A stretch of DNA of 64,000 nucleotides, taken from contig NZ_CALIMF010000002.1 in assembly GCF_938028735.1 (NCBI RefSeq), forward strand, positions 186,001-250,000. The letters run 5' to 3'. Shown one piece after another: positions 45,303 to 52,458 of this stretch (its first letter is position 1; every line of letters starts with the position of its first letter). The notes beneath the pieces were generated by a model, which saw only the letters and a program-made list of their open reading frames with translations, made no database searches and had not been told where the DNA came from. This stretch comes from an uncultured Thermanaerothrix sp. GTDB lineage: Bacteria > Chloroflexota > Anaerolineae > Anaerolineales > Anaerolineaceae. The translations under genes were made by a program, and so were the position numbers.

Positions 45303-46624
45303 TATCCTAACAGGCGCGGAAGTCCTCGCCCGCCTGTTTTTTGCAGTGTCTTGAAGAGGCGCTGGGCCTCTCGGAATTGTTTGAGCACCCGATTAACGTC
45401 CTGAACATCCGTGCCCGAACCGCGCGCAATTCGGCGCCGACGGCTCGCATTCAGGATTTCGGGATGCAAACGCTCCTCTTTGGTCATTGAGTTGATGATG
45501 GCTTCAGTGACTTTCAGATTACGCTCCGCTTCTTCGGGGGAAATGGCTCGTGCCATCTGCCCCATTCCGCCAGGCAACATTTCTAAAATCTGATGAAGTG
45601 GACCCATCTTACGAATCTGGCGCAATTGCTGAGCAAAATCCTCCAAGGTAAACTGCCCAGCGAGCATCCGTTCAGCCTGTTTCTGGGCTTCTTGTTCGCT
45701 ATAGGCAGCCTCGGCTCGCTCGATCAGCCCAAGCACATCCCCCATGCCCAGAATACGCGAAGCCAATCGGCGTGGGTCAAAAGCCTCTAACGCCTCCAGC
45801 CCCTCGCCTGTTCCCAAGTACTTTATCGGCACCCCCGTGACGGCACGTATGGAAATCGCTGCGCCACCTCGGGCATCCCCATCCATCTTAGTGAACATCA
45901 AGCCTGTCAGCGGAACAGCCTGCTGAAAACCGCTGGCAACGTTGAGCGCCTCCTGCCCGATCATCGCATCCACCACCAGCAATGTCTCATTGGGGGTAAC
46001 CCTATGGATGATGGCGCGCAACTCATCCATGAGCGCTTCGTCCAATTGCGAGCGCCCTGCCGTATCAATGATCAAGACAGTGATACCGCCCTTTTGGGCT
46101 TGCTCATAGGCCCGTGCCACCAACTGGGGGGGCTTGATCCCTGACTCATAAAAAACCGGCACCCCCACGCGTTCCCCCAGGGTCTGCAACTGTTTGATCG
46201 CCGCTGGACGATAGGGATCCGCGGCCACCAACATTACCCGTTCACCCTGAGAACGCAATTGGGCCGCTAGTTTAGCCGCCGCAGTGGTTTTCCCCGAACC
46301 CTGCAACCCTACCAGCATGATAACACGAGGCTTAGGCCCACTGAGACTTAAGCGCTCCGGCTCACCGAGTGTGGCGATCAGTTCCTCATGCACAATTTTG
46401 ATCACCTGCTGAGCCGGGTTAAGGGCTCGCGAGACTTCATGTCCAATGGCACGCTCACGCACACGCGCGATGAAATCCTTCACGACACTATAGTGAACAT
46501 CCGCCTCCAAAAGCGCCAAGCGCACCTCACGCATTACAGCGTCTACATCCGCTGGCGTGAGTTTCCCGCGGCGACGCAGTTCCTTGAAGATACCCTCAAG
46601 TCTTTGGGTCAGCGCCTCAAACAT
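45302..46624 (-). CDS. ffh: Signal recognition particle protein Ffh
   Basis: A 440-residue SRP54 GTPase that targets ribosomes making membrane proteins. The N domain (1-90) leads to G1 GLQGSGKTT (106-114), DTAGRSQLDEAL near 185, TKMDGDARGG near 245 and the closing GTGEGLEALEAFDP. The C-terminal M domain (about 295-440) is Met-rich only in part and holds the SRP RNA-binding SRRRRIARGSGT near 395. ATG at 46624. It has its own promoter about 70 bases upstream and heads the run ffh-rpsP-khpA-rimM-dprA-manC-topA. Confidence 0.96.
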   Translation of the reverse strand: MFEALTQRLEGIFKELRRRGKLTPADVDAVMREVRLALLEADVHYSVVKDFIARVRERAIGHEVSRALNPAQQVIKIVHEELIATLGEPERLSLSGPKPRVIMLVGLQGSGKTTAAAKLAAQLRSQGERVMLVAADPYRPAAIKQLQTLGERVGVPVFYESGIKPPQLVARAYEQAQKGGITVLIIDTAGRSQLDEALMDELRAIIHRVTPNETLLVVDAMIGQEALNVASGFQQAVPLTGLMFTKMDGDARGGAAISIRAVTGVPIKYLGTGEGLEALEAFDPRRLASRILGMGDVLGLIERAEAAYSEQEAQKQAERMLAGQFTLEDFAQQLRQIRKMGPLHQILEMLPGGMGQMARAISPEEAERNLKVTEAIINSMTKEERLHPEILNASRRRRIARGSGTDVQDVNRVLKQFREAQRLFKTLQKTGGRGLPRLLG

Positions 46625-46659
46625 GCATCAACCTTGCATCCAAAATACACATAACAGCC

Positions 46660-46689
46660 CCTCGCCCCTTTCCCGGGGCGCTGGCGAGG
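46660..46689 (-). other. GC-rich hairpin at the ffh mRNA 5' end or hisS 3' end
   Basis: CCTCGCC (46660-46666) pairs with GGCGAGG (46683-46689), with further C/G runs inside. It lies downstream of hisS and next to the predicted ffh transcription start. It lacks a clear T-run on either strand, so a terminator role is only possible. Confidence 0.35.
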
Positions 46690-46692
46690 ATG

Positions 46693-46721
46693 ATTTTATA
46701 TGGGATAGACCAATTGGTCAA
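46693..46721 (-). promoter_or_regulatory. Sigma-70-type promoter of the ffh operon
   Basis: On the minus strand the -35 TTGACC (46716-46721) and the -10 TAAAAT (46693-46698) are exactly 17 bases apart. The predicted start is about 60 bases before the ffh ATG. The hisS stop lies just upstream. Confidence 0.7.
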
Positions 46722-46755
46722 GGGAAAACTCAATTGGCGCGGGGGCATACCTTTC

Positions 46756-48030
46756 TTAGCTCACTCCCATTTGCGCCTTCACCGTGAAAGCCACCTCGGA
46801 TAGGGCCACTAAGGTTTGGGTTCCTGTCTGTAGATCCTTGAGGGCTACCTGATCCCGCACCAGTTCGTCGGGGCCGGCAATCACCGCATAACGGATCCCG
46901 GCACGATGCGCATACCGCAACTGCTTGTCTAGCTTAATGGCCTCGGTATAGCCAATGACCCGCAATCCAGCCTCACGTAAAATCTGACTGATTTCTAAGG
47001 ACTTAAGCAAATGCTCTGCATCAAATACTGTCACCAACACATCTGCCGGGGCCGGATTCCAGGTGGGCAGTAGCCCGTATTTTTCCAGGACAAGCGTCAC
47101 CATCACATCACCCATTGCAAATCCAACGCCGGGCAATGGCTCACCACCCACATCCGCCACTAAATTATCATAGTGTCCCCCTCCTAAGATGGCACGGCCC
47201 TCTTTTCCCATGTCACGGCCTTCAAAGACCGTGCCCGTGTAGTACTCCAGACCACGAATAATTTGGGCATCAAAATGGACGTAGTCCACCGCTCCGTAGG
47301 CTTTCAATGCCGCAAATACACGTCGCAGGGAGGGTGAATGTTGCCACAGACTCTTATCATCTAGCAGCCGCTTTAGGCCGTCCAGCTGAACGGGCTGCAG
47401 GCCCAAAGAAAGGGCGTAGTCTTCCCACGCTTCCGGATTCATCTTTTCCCGCCGATCAATCAAGCGAAATACCTCACGGTGGCGTTCAGCGACAATGCCT
47501 AGATCTAAGAGGAGACTCTCCATTAAGTGGCGATCATTGATAAAAATCCCCACCTGACTCGGAGTTAAACCTACGCGGCGGAAAAAAGCCACACACAAAG
47601 CAATCAATTCTGCATCACTTTCCGGTGAATTGGCACCGATTAAATCGGCATTCCATTGAAAGAATTCACGCGTGCGCCCTTTTTGAGGACGCTCATAACG
47701 CCAGAACGGGCCAAACGACCACCAGCGCAGGGGATAAACGAGTTGTTTTTGGCGCTGAGCGACCATGCGCGCCAGCGTGGGCGTTAACTCAGGGCGCAGG
47801 GTGATGAGTTCGCCCCCTCGATCCGGGAAGACAAACGCCTGTTCCTTAACCAGTTCCTCCCCCGATTTAGCCGCATACAGATCAAGCCGTTCCAGAAAAG
47901 GGCCGTCATATTCCTGATAACCAAATGATGCCGAAACCTCACCAATCACCCGATACAACCAGGCGCGCACCGCCATCGCCTCGGGATAAAAATCGCGTGT
48001 GCCTTTAACCGCTGCAATCACTGTTCCCAT
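46756..48030 (-). CDS. hisS: Histidine-tRNA ligase
   Basis: A 424-residue class II aminoacyl-tRNA synthetase charging tRNA-His. Motif 1 region is KGTRDFYPE (residues 9-17), motif 2 lies in RWWSFGPFWRYERPQKGRTREFFQ-like sequence near 105-125, and the histidine motif LEYYTGTVFEG near 253 precedes motif 3 GGGHYDNLV near 275. The C-terminal anticodon domain spans about 325-420. ATG at 48030 follows AAGGAC at 7 bases; an ORF extension to 48150 has no family sequence. Divergent from the H2/formate gene run across a 204-base gap. Confidence 0.95.
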   Translation of the reverse strand: MGTVIAAVKGTRDFYPEAMAVRAWLYRVIGEVSASFGYQEYDGPFLERLDLYAAKSGEELVKEQAFVFPDRGGELITLRPELTPTLARMVAQRQKQLVYPLRWWSFGPFWRYERPQKGRTREFFQWNADLIGANSPESDAELIALCVAFFRRVGLTPSQVGIFINDRHLMESLLLDLGIVAERHREVFRLIDRREKMNPEAWEDYALSLGLQPVQLDGLKRLLDDKSLWQHSPSLRRVFAALKAYGAVDYVHFDAQIIRGLEYYTGTVFEGRDMGKEGRAILGGGHYDNLVADVGGEPLPGVGFAMGDVMVTLVLEKYGLLPTWNPAPADVLVTVFDAEHLLKSLEISQILREAGLRVIGYTEAIKLDKQLRYAHRAGIRYAVIAGPDELVRDQVALKDLQTGTQTLVALSEVAFTVKAQMGVS

Positions 48031-48130
48031 GATCTTTTGTCCTTCTTCAACATGTTCGTGTTTTTTGATTTTAACACAACCCCAGAGCGTCTTTACTCGC
48101 TTGAGTCTCATTAAATAAAAAAGAGGCTTT

Positions 48131-48142
48131 TTATGCACATAA
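48131..48142. repeat. Short palindrome in the hisS / DRTGG divergent gap
   Basis: TTATG-CA-CATAA, two perfect 5-base arms around two bases. It could be an operator half-site pair, but is short enough to be chance. Confidence 0.2.
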
Positions 48143-48193
48143 TGATACAATCATATAGGTTTTTCATCCACCACCCTAAAATCATTGAAATGC

Positions 48194-48211
48194 TTGTGAA
48201 TTAAATCTCAA
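48194..48211. promoter_or_regulatory. Rex-like operator upstream of the H2/formate gene run
   Basis: The 18 bases TTGTGAATTAAATCTCAA match the Rex consensus TTGTGAA-N4-TTCACAA at 12 of 14 defined positions: the left arm is perfect, the right arm has two changes. It lies 24 bases before the first gene's ATG. Rex is a repressor released from DNA by a high NADH/NAD ratio and commonly controls hydrogenase and fermentation genes. Rex itself is not in the window. Confidence 0.5.
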
Positions 48212-48234
48212 AGTGATGGCAAGAGGCATAGGCG

Positions 48235-48597
48235 ATGGAACTCAAACGGGCGATCGAAATCCTTGACGGAGAGGTACTAACTACCTCAGTCAACCTTAAT
48301 CGTCAGGTCAAAGGTGGCGTGGGTGCCGATTTGATGAGCGATGTCCTCTCCTCCACCCAGCCGGAAGCGCTACTGTTAACTGGTCTGTGCAACCCCCAGG
48401 TGGTTAGAACGGCGGTAATGGCCGATGTCACCGCCATTGTGCTGGTGCGCGGTAAACAGCCTCCCAATGAGACACTCCAATTAGCCGAAAATGAGGGCAT
48501 TCCGCTGATCTCAACCCGCTACGGAATGTTTGAAGCCTGCGGCCGTCTCTATCAAGCTGGCCTACCTTGCTTGGAACGTCCGGTGTCTAGTGAGTAG
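48235..48597 (+). CDS. DRTGG-domain protein (first copy)
   Basis: A 120-residue protein of a single DRTGG-type domain, here with the degenerate motif RQVKGGVGADLMSD at residues 22-35 and the second half VRTAVMADVTAIVLVRGKQP near 60-80. The domain is known beside CBS domains and in phosphotransacetylase-like proteins; its ligand is not established. Stand-alone copies are recurrent in bifurcating-hydrogenase operons of anaerobes, which fits this place. No membrane segment. It is the first gene of the H2/formate run and lies just after a Rex-like operator. A regulatory or ligand-sensing role is inference. Confidence 0.8.
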   Translation: MELKRAIEILDGEVLTTSVNLNRQVKGGVGADLMSDVLSSTQPEALLLTGLCNPQVVRTAVMADVTAIVLVRGKQPPNETLQLAENEGIPLISTRYGMFEACGRLYQAGLPCLERPVSSE

Positions 48598-48624
48598 CAC
48601 AAGGCGCAATTTTTGGATCACCCC

Positions 48625-49620
48625 ATGAGCGACAATCTTCTATCCGCTTCCCGCGTGATCACCGATAAGGTAGCTGAGAATATCAGCCGTGTGGAGGAAC
48701 TGGCTTATGAGATTCGCGTGCGGGAGGTGATGACCAGCCAAGTCATCACCATGCACCCGAATGACGCCATGCAAACCGTACTCGAAACCTTTCGGCAAGC
48801 GCGCATCTCGGGAGCCCCTGTGCTGGAAGAGGGGAACCTCATCGGATTGATCAGCATTGAGGACCTCATCCGCTGCCTACTAAAGCAGGATCTGGCCGCA
48901 CCTGTTCACCAGTATATGACCCCCCATCCCGTAGTGGTCAAAGGGGATGACTCAGTTGTTGAAGCCCTGAAGGTATTTGTCAGCAAGAAATATGGGCGAC
49001 TTCCTGTTGTGGACAGTAACGGACACCTAATCGGCATCATCACCAAAGGGGACATCACGCGTGGTTTACTACGCGCGCTGGAACGTGATTACCAATCCGA
49101 GGAGGTAAGGCGCTACCGCGCCAGTCACCTGTTCGAGGATATCGAATCAGAACGCACCAGCCTCATCTTACGCTACAACATCAAACAAGGAGATTTTGAA
49201 CACGGGGGTGAAGCCTCGGCCAAGATCAAACGTGCCTTACTGCGCTTGGGAGCCTCGCCGCAAATTGCACGCCGTTGCGGTATTGCCGTTTATGAAGCTG
49301 AGATGAACTTAATTATTCACACCACTGAAGGCGGAGTCATTCGCGCAGAGATTGAACCGCATCAAATCTCCATTGATGTCTATGATTACGGCCCCGGAAT
49401 TCGCGATGTAGAATTAGCCATGCAGCCTGGCTACTCTACCGCTAGTGAAAAGGTACGCGAAATGGGCTTCGGGGCCGGGATGGGACTGGTCAACATCAAA
49501 CGGTGTGTGGATTGGATGAAACTGGAATCCGAGTGGGGCAAAGGCACCCGCTTGCGCATGAAGATCTACTTACCACCTCCCCATACACACACTAAGGGGG
49601 AGAACTCAAACCCCACATAA
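48625..49620 (+). CDS. CBS-pair protein with anti-sigma-type HATPase domain
   Basis: About 331 residues. Two CBS motifs span residues about 35-155 (REVMTSQVITMHPND and YMTPHPVVVKGDDSVV), a typical adenine-nucleotide-binding pair. The C-terminal part (about 200-315) is a GHKL ATPase domain of the RsbW/serine-kinase type, with YEAEMNLIIHT (N-box), DYGPGIRDVE (G1) and GFGAGMGLVNIKR (G2). This combination suggests an energy-charge-sensing kinase or anti-regulator. ATG at 48625 has no clear ribosome site. Sits between two DRTGG genes, as in hydrogenase loci of other anaerobes; its target is unknown. Confidence 0.85.
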   Translation: MSDNLLSASRVITDKVAENISRVEELAYEIRVREVMTSQVITMHPNDAMQTVLETFRQARISGAPVLEEGNLIGLISIEDLIRCLLKQDLAAPVHQYMTPHPVVVKGDDSVVEALKVFVSKKYGRLPVVDSNGHLIGIITKGDITRGLLRALERDYQSEEVRRYRASHLFEDIESERTSLILRYNIKQGDFEHGGEASAKIKRALLRLGASPQIARRCGIAVYEAEMNLIIHTTEGGVIRAEIEPHQISIDVYDYGPGIRDVELAMQPGYSTASEKVREMGFGAGMGLVNIKRCVDWMKLESEWGKGTRLRMKIYLPPPHTHTKGENSNPT

Positions 49621-49647
49621 TCACCCCCAATCTGAGGAGAGGCCAAG

Positions 49648-50004
49648 ATGCGATTGGATCAAATTGTAAACGCCCTTCAACTCAGTGTGCTTACCCACCC
49701 GATTGACTTAAGTGAAGTGGAACCAACCGGTGGTTATGCTTCGGATTTGCTTTCGTGTGTTATGAGCGGCGCCCAGCGAGGTAACTTGTGGGTGACGCTT
49801 CAATCGCACTTGAATATTGTGGCGGTAGCAGCGCTCCTCGATCTTGCTGCCATCATCATCACCGAAGGGGCACAACCCGATGTTGCTACCCTGGAAAAGG
49901 CTGAACAAGAAGGCGTGATCCTACTCTCTACCCCACTGCCTACTTACACGGTCATCGGGCGGCTCTGGGAATTAGGGGTACGTAATCCCGAGACGACCCC
50001 TTGA
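49648..50004 (+). CDS. DRTGG-domain protein (second copy)
   Basis: A 118-residue DRTGG-domain protein, with EPTGGYASDLLSCVMSGAQ near residue 26 in the motif position, closer to the eponymous sequence than the first copy. The two copies share the same fold pattern but limited identity, so they may form a heteromer or act on different partners. ATG follows GAGGAG about 8 bases upstream. It lies 27 bases after the CBS-HATPase gene and 21 before the PHP gene. Confidence 0.8.
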   Translation: MRLDQIVNALQLSVLTHPIDLSEVEPTGGYASDLLSCVMSGAQRGNLWVTLQSHLNIVAVAALLDLAAIIITEGAQPDVATLEKAEQEGVILLSTPLPTYTVIGRLWELGVRNPETTP

Positions 50005-50025
50005 ACCCACCCAAAGGAGCATGAG

Positions 50026-50796
50026 GTGACCCTCTTCCGCGCCGACCTACATGTGCACACCGTGCTCTCGCCATGCGCCGAGCTCGAAATGCTCCCTCCC
50101 CTCATTGTAACCGAAGCCTTGGAGCGCGGAATTTCCCTCATCGCCATCACTGATCACAATGCCACTGCTAATATTGCGGCAGTGCAAGCAGCTGCTACCG
50201 GCACCCCCCTGACTGTGTTGCCCGGGATGGAACTGCAAACTCGCGAGGACATCCACGTCCTCTGCCTCTTTGATACGCTCGAACAGGCCCATGCCTGGCA
50301 GGCAATCGTGGATCAAGCCCTCCCGCCGCTCAAAAACCGTCCTGACTACTTCGGTGATCAACTCATCGTGGATCAGGAAGGGGATTTTGTGGCGCGCGAA
50401 GAGCGCTTATTATTGGTGGCAACCTCCTTCTCGCTCGAAGAAGCCTGGCAAAAGGTCACAGAACTGGGCGGCCTTTTCATCCCTGCCCACGTAGACCGCA
50501 AAACCTTTGGACTAATCGAAACATTGGGTTTCGTGCCCCCCACTTTACCAGTAGACGCCCTAGAAATCTCGCGCCACCTCAAACCCCGCGATATTCCCAC
50601 CCGCCTGCCCCATATTCTCGGTTACCCGCTTATCCAAAGCGGAGATGTACATCGCTTGGACGAGTTTCTAGGAAGCACGCTTTTTGAAATAGAAGCCCCC
50701 ACGCTAACGGAGATCCGAATGGCGTTACGGGGAGAAAACGGACGCTCCTGCCGTATCCTCTCAGCCACCACAATCCCCTCCAATGTAGATTGTTAA
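50026..50796 (+). CDS. PHP-domain metal-dependent phosphoesterase
   Basis: A 256-residue PHP protein. Metal-binding motifs are visible: RADLHVHTVLSPCA (residues 5-18), AITDHNATAN near 43, LPGMELQTREDIHVLC near 65, PAHVDRK near 157 and QSGDVHRLDEF near 205. The set is complete, so it is likely an active phosphoesterase of the YciV/RNase AM-like or uncharacterised branch. The start is GTG at 50026 with GGAG upstream. PHP genes recur in bifurcating-hydrogenase operons, but their substrate there is unknown. A Rex-like operator overlaps its stop codon. Confidence 0.88.
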   Translation: MTLFRADLHVHTVLSPCAELEMLPPLIVTEALERGISLIAITDHNATANIAAVQAAATGTPLTVLPGMELQTREDIHVLCLFDTLEQAHAWQAIVDQALPPLKNRPDYFGDQLIVDQEGDFVAREERLLLVATSFSLEEAWQKVTELGGLFIPAHVDRKTFGLIETLGFVPPTLPVDALEISRHLKPRDIPTRLPHILGYPLIQSGDVHRLDEFLGSTLFEIEAPTLTEIRMALRGENGRSCRILSATTIPSNVDC

Positions 50797-50807
50797 TTTT
50801 TTCACAT
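50790..50807. promoter_or_regulatory. Second Rex-like operator, upstream of the first NuoE gene
   Basis: The 18 bases TTGTTAATTTTTTCACAT match TTGTGAA-N4-TTCACAA at 12 of 14 positions, one change in each outer arm region. It overlaps the PHP stop codon and lies 129 bases before the NuoE-like ATG, in a 139-base gap that may hold an internal promoter. No clear -35/-10 pair was found there. Confidence 0.5.
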
Positions 50808-50935
50808 TAATACAACCCTCACGAGAAGATAATGACATTTGGCAATTCTGGGAAGGGAAGGAACTCAGTAAACTCAACATAGTGGAGCAAAGTTATTAAG
50901 GTTATTTATATCCGATTTGTCTATTGGAGTTTCCC

Positions 50936-51457
50936 ATGAACCCAACGATTGCAGAGAAAACCAAAATTCCGCCCACCGATCCATTGGCTGACCCGGAGAA
51001 GAAACGTATCATTGATGAGATCCTTGAAAAGAATAAAGATCTGCCCGGGGCGCTAATGGTGATACTGAATGAACTGCAATCCCGGATTGGTTTTATTTCC
51101 AACCCGATGCAGCAGTATGTGGCCGATGTCCTGCACATTCCGGTCAGCAAGGTGCACGGTGTAGTGACCTTCTACTCTTTTTTCACCACCACGCCGCGTG
51201 GTCGGCACACGATCAAATTCTGTATGGGTACCGCCTGTTATGTGGGTGGCACACCCCAATTAATTGAAAAAGCCAAGTCATTATTAGGGATTGAGCCCGG
51301 CCAAACCACACCTGATGGCAATATTACGCTGGAATTATGCCGGTGCGTCGGGGCTTGCAGCCAAGCGCCAGTGCTTGTGGTAGATGATCAAATTGTTGGG
51401 CGTGTGCGCCCCAATAAATTCCCGCAAATCCTGCGACCCCTGCAATCTCAATCCTGA
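50936..51457 (+). CDS. NuoE/HndA-like [2Fe-2S] subunit (first copy)
   Basis: A 173-residue thioredoxin-like [2Fe-2S] protein of the complex-I 24-kDa type. An N-terminal helical part (1-85, VHGVVTFYSFFTTTPRG) precedes the cluster ligands C96-x4-C101 (CMGTAC) and C137-x3-C141 (CVGAC). Such subunits carry electrons between NuoF-type flavoproteins and partners in NADP-reducing hydrogenases (HndA) and bifurcating hydrogenases (HydC). ATG at 50936 has TTGGAG six bases upstream. It is followed after 6 bases by a HATPase gene and then HndB- and HndC-like genes. Confidence 0.93.
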   Translation: MNPTIAEKTKIPPTDPLADPEKKRIIDEILEKNKDLPGALMVILNELQSRIGFISNPMQQYVADVLHIPVSKVHGVVTFYSFFTTTPRGRHTIKFCMGTACYVGGTPQLIEKAKSLLGIEPGQTTPDGNITLELCRCVGACSQAPVLVVDDQIVGRVRPNKFPQILRPLQSQS

Positions 51458-51463
51458 GTAGCC

Positions 51464-52039
51464 ATGAAAGAACTTGCTCTCCACCTCCTAGATATCGCTG
51501 AGAACAGCCTGGCGGCTGGGGCTCGCCACATCACTATTAAGGTGGCTGAGGATACCCATAATGATCGCCTGGTTATGGAGGTGTGCGATGATGGCAAGGG
51601 CATGGACGCCGAAACGGTTGCCCGCGTCGTAGATCCTTTCGTGACCACACGCACCACCCGTAAAGTGGGTCTGGGCATTCCATTGCTGAAAGCGGCGGCC
51701 GAAGCCTGCAATGGCCACCTGGAGATTGAGTCAGAAGTGGGAAAAGGCACTTGTGTGCGAGTCTCTTTCCAGCGTAGCCATATTGACCGCATGCCACTTG
51801 GAGACCTGGCAGGCACCTTTCTGACTCTGTTGGTAGGCAATCCCCACGTGTACTGGACCTTTATTTACCAGGTAGACAACCAAACTTACACCTTTGATAG
51901 CCAACCCATCTTGGAAATTCTGCAAGATGTTCCACTTTCCGAACCCAGGGTCCTGGCTTACCTACGCCAGGAACTGGAAAACGGTATCCATCAGGTTCAA
52001 AAATCCACCCTCTTGCAAAAAGCGACTCAAGGAGTGTGA
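51464..52039 (+). CDS. GHKL ATPase-domain protein in the diaphorase cluster
   Basis: A 191-residue protein. The N-terminal 105 residues are a HATPase_c domain with DIAENSLAAGA (N-box), CDDGKGMD (G1, residues about 41-48) and KVGLGIPLLK (G2, near 67), but no His phosphorylation domain, so it is not a complete kinase. The C-terminal part (about 115-191) is a small unknown domain. Genes of this kind lie between the HydC- and HydB-type genes of many anaerobe hydrogenase operons. It may act as an anti-regulator or nucleotide sensor; this is inferred from position. One base separates it from the next gene. Confidence 0.82.
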   Translation: MKELALHLLDIAENSLAAGARHITIKVAEDTHNDRLVMEVCDDGKGMDAETVARVVDPFVTTRTTRKVGLGIPLLKAAAEACNGHLEIESEVGKGTCVRVSFQRSHIDRMPLGDLAGTFLTLLVGNPHVYWTFIYQVDNQTYTFDSQPILEILQDVPLSEPRVLAYLRQELENGIHQVQKSTLLQKATQGV

Positions 52040-52040
52040 T

Positions 52041-52409
52041 ATGCCCACGATCAAAAGTTTAGACGATTTAAAACGCATTCGCGAAGAAGCCCTGGCCAAG
52101 CGGAAAGCCAAAACCACCTCTGGGCAGGTGCAAATTACGGTAGCAATGGGCACCTGCGGTATTGCTGCCGGTGCGCGCGACACGATGAAGGCCATCCTCG
52201 AAACGATTGCCGAAAAGAATCTGGAGGGCATTATTGTCACTCAAACTGGCTGCATTGGTCTTTGCGAACGCGAACCCATCATCCAAGTCACCGTTGGCGA
52301 CCAGCCAAAAGTGACCTACGGTAAAGTGACCCCCGAAGTGGCGCGCCGCATCCTGGAAGAACATGTGCTCAAAGGACAAGTTGTCCAGGACCACGTGGTG
52401 CCCCTCTAG
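52041..52409 (+). CDS. HndB-like thioredoxin-fold ferredoxin
   Basis: A 122-residue thioredoxin-like protein of the HndB group, which accompanies NADP-reducing and bifurcating hydrogenases. Three Cys are visible: C39 in VAMGTCGIAAGA and C71, C75 in TGCIGLCERE, so the usual fourth ligand of a [2Fe-2S] site is not obvious. ATG at 52041 has AAGGAG 8 bases upstream. It lies between the GHKL gene and the HndC-like flavoprotein gene, in the usual order. Confidence 0.85.
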   Translation: MPTIKSLDDLKRIREEALAKRKAKTTSGQVQITVAMGTCGIAAGARDTMKAILETIAEKNLEGIIVTQTGCIGLCEREPIIQVTVGDQPKVTYGKVTPEVARRILEEHVLKGQVVQDHVVPL

Positions 52410-52458
52410 AGCCTGACGTCTAAAACTACGATCCTTACAAGGCTACAGGTGTTGTGAT

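Noticed and set aside
48031-48150. T-box or other tRNA-sensing leader before hisS
   Set aside because: The leader is short and I see no T-box core or terminator/antiterminator pair.
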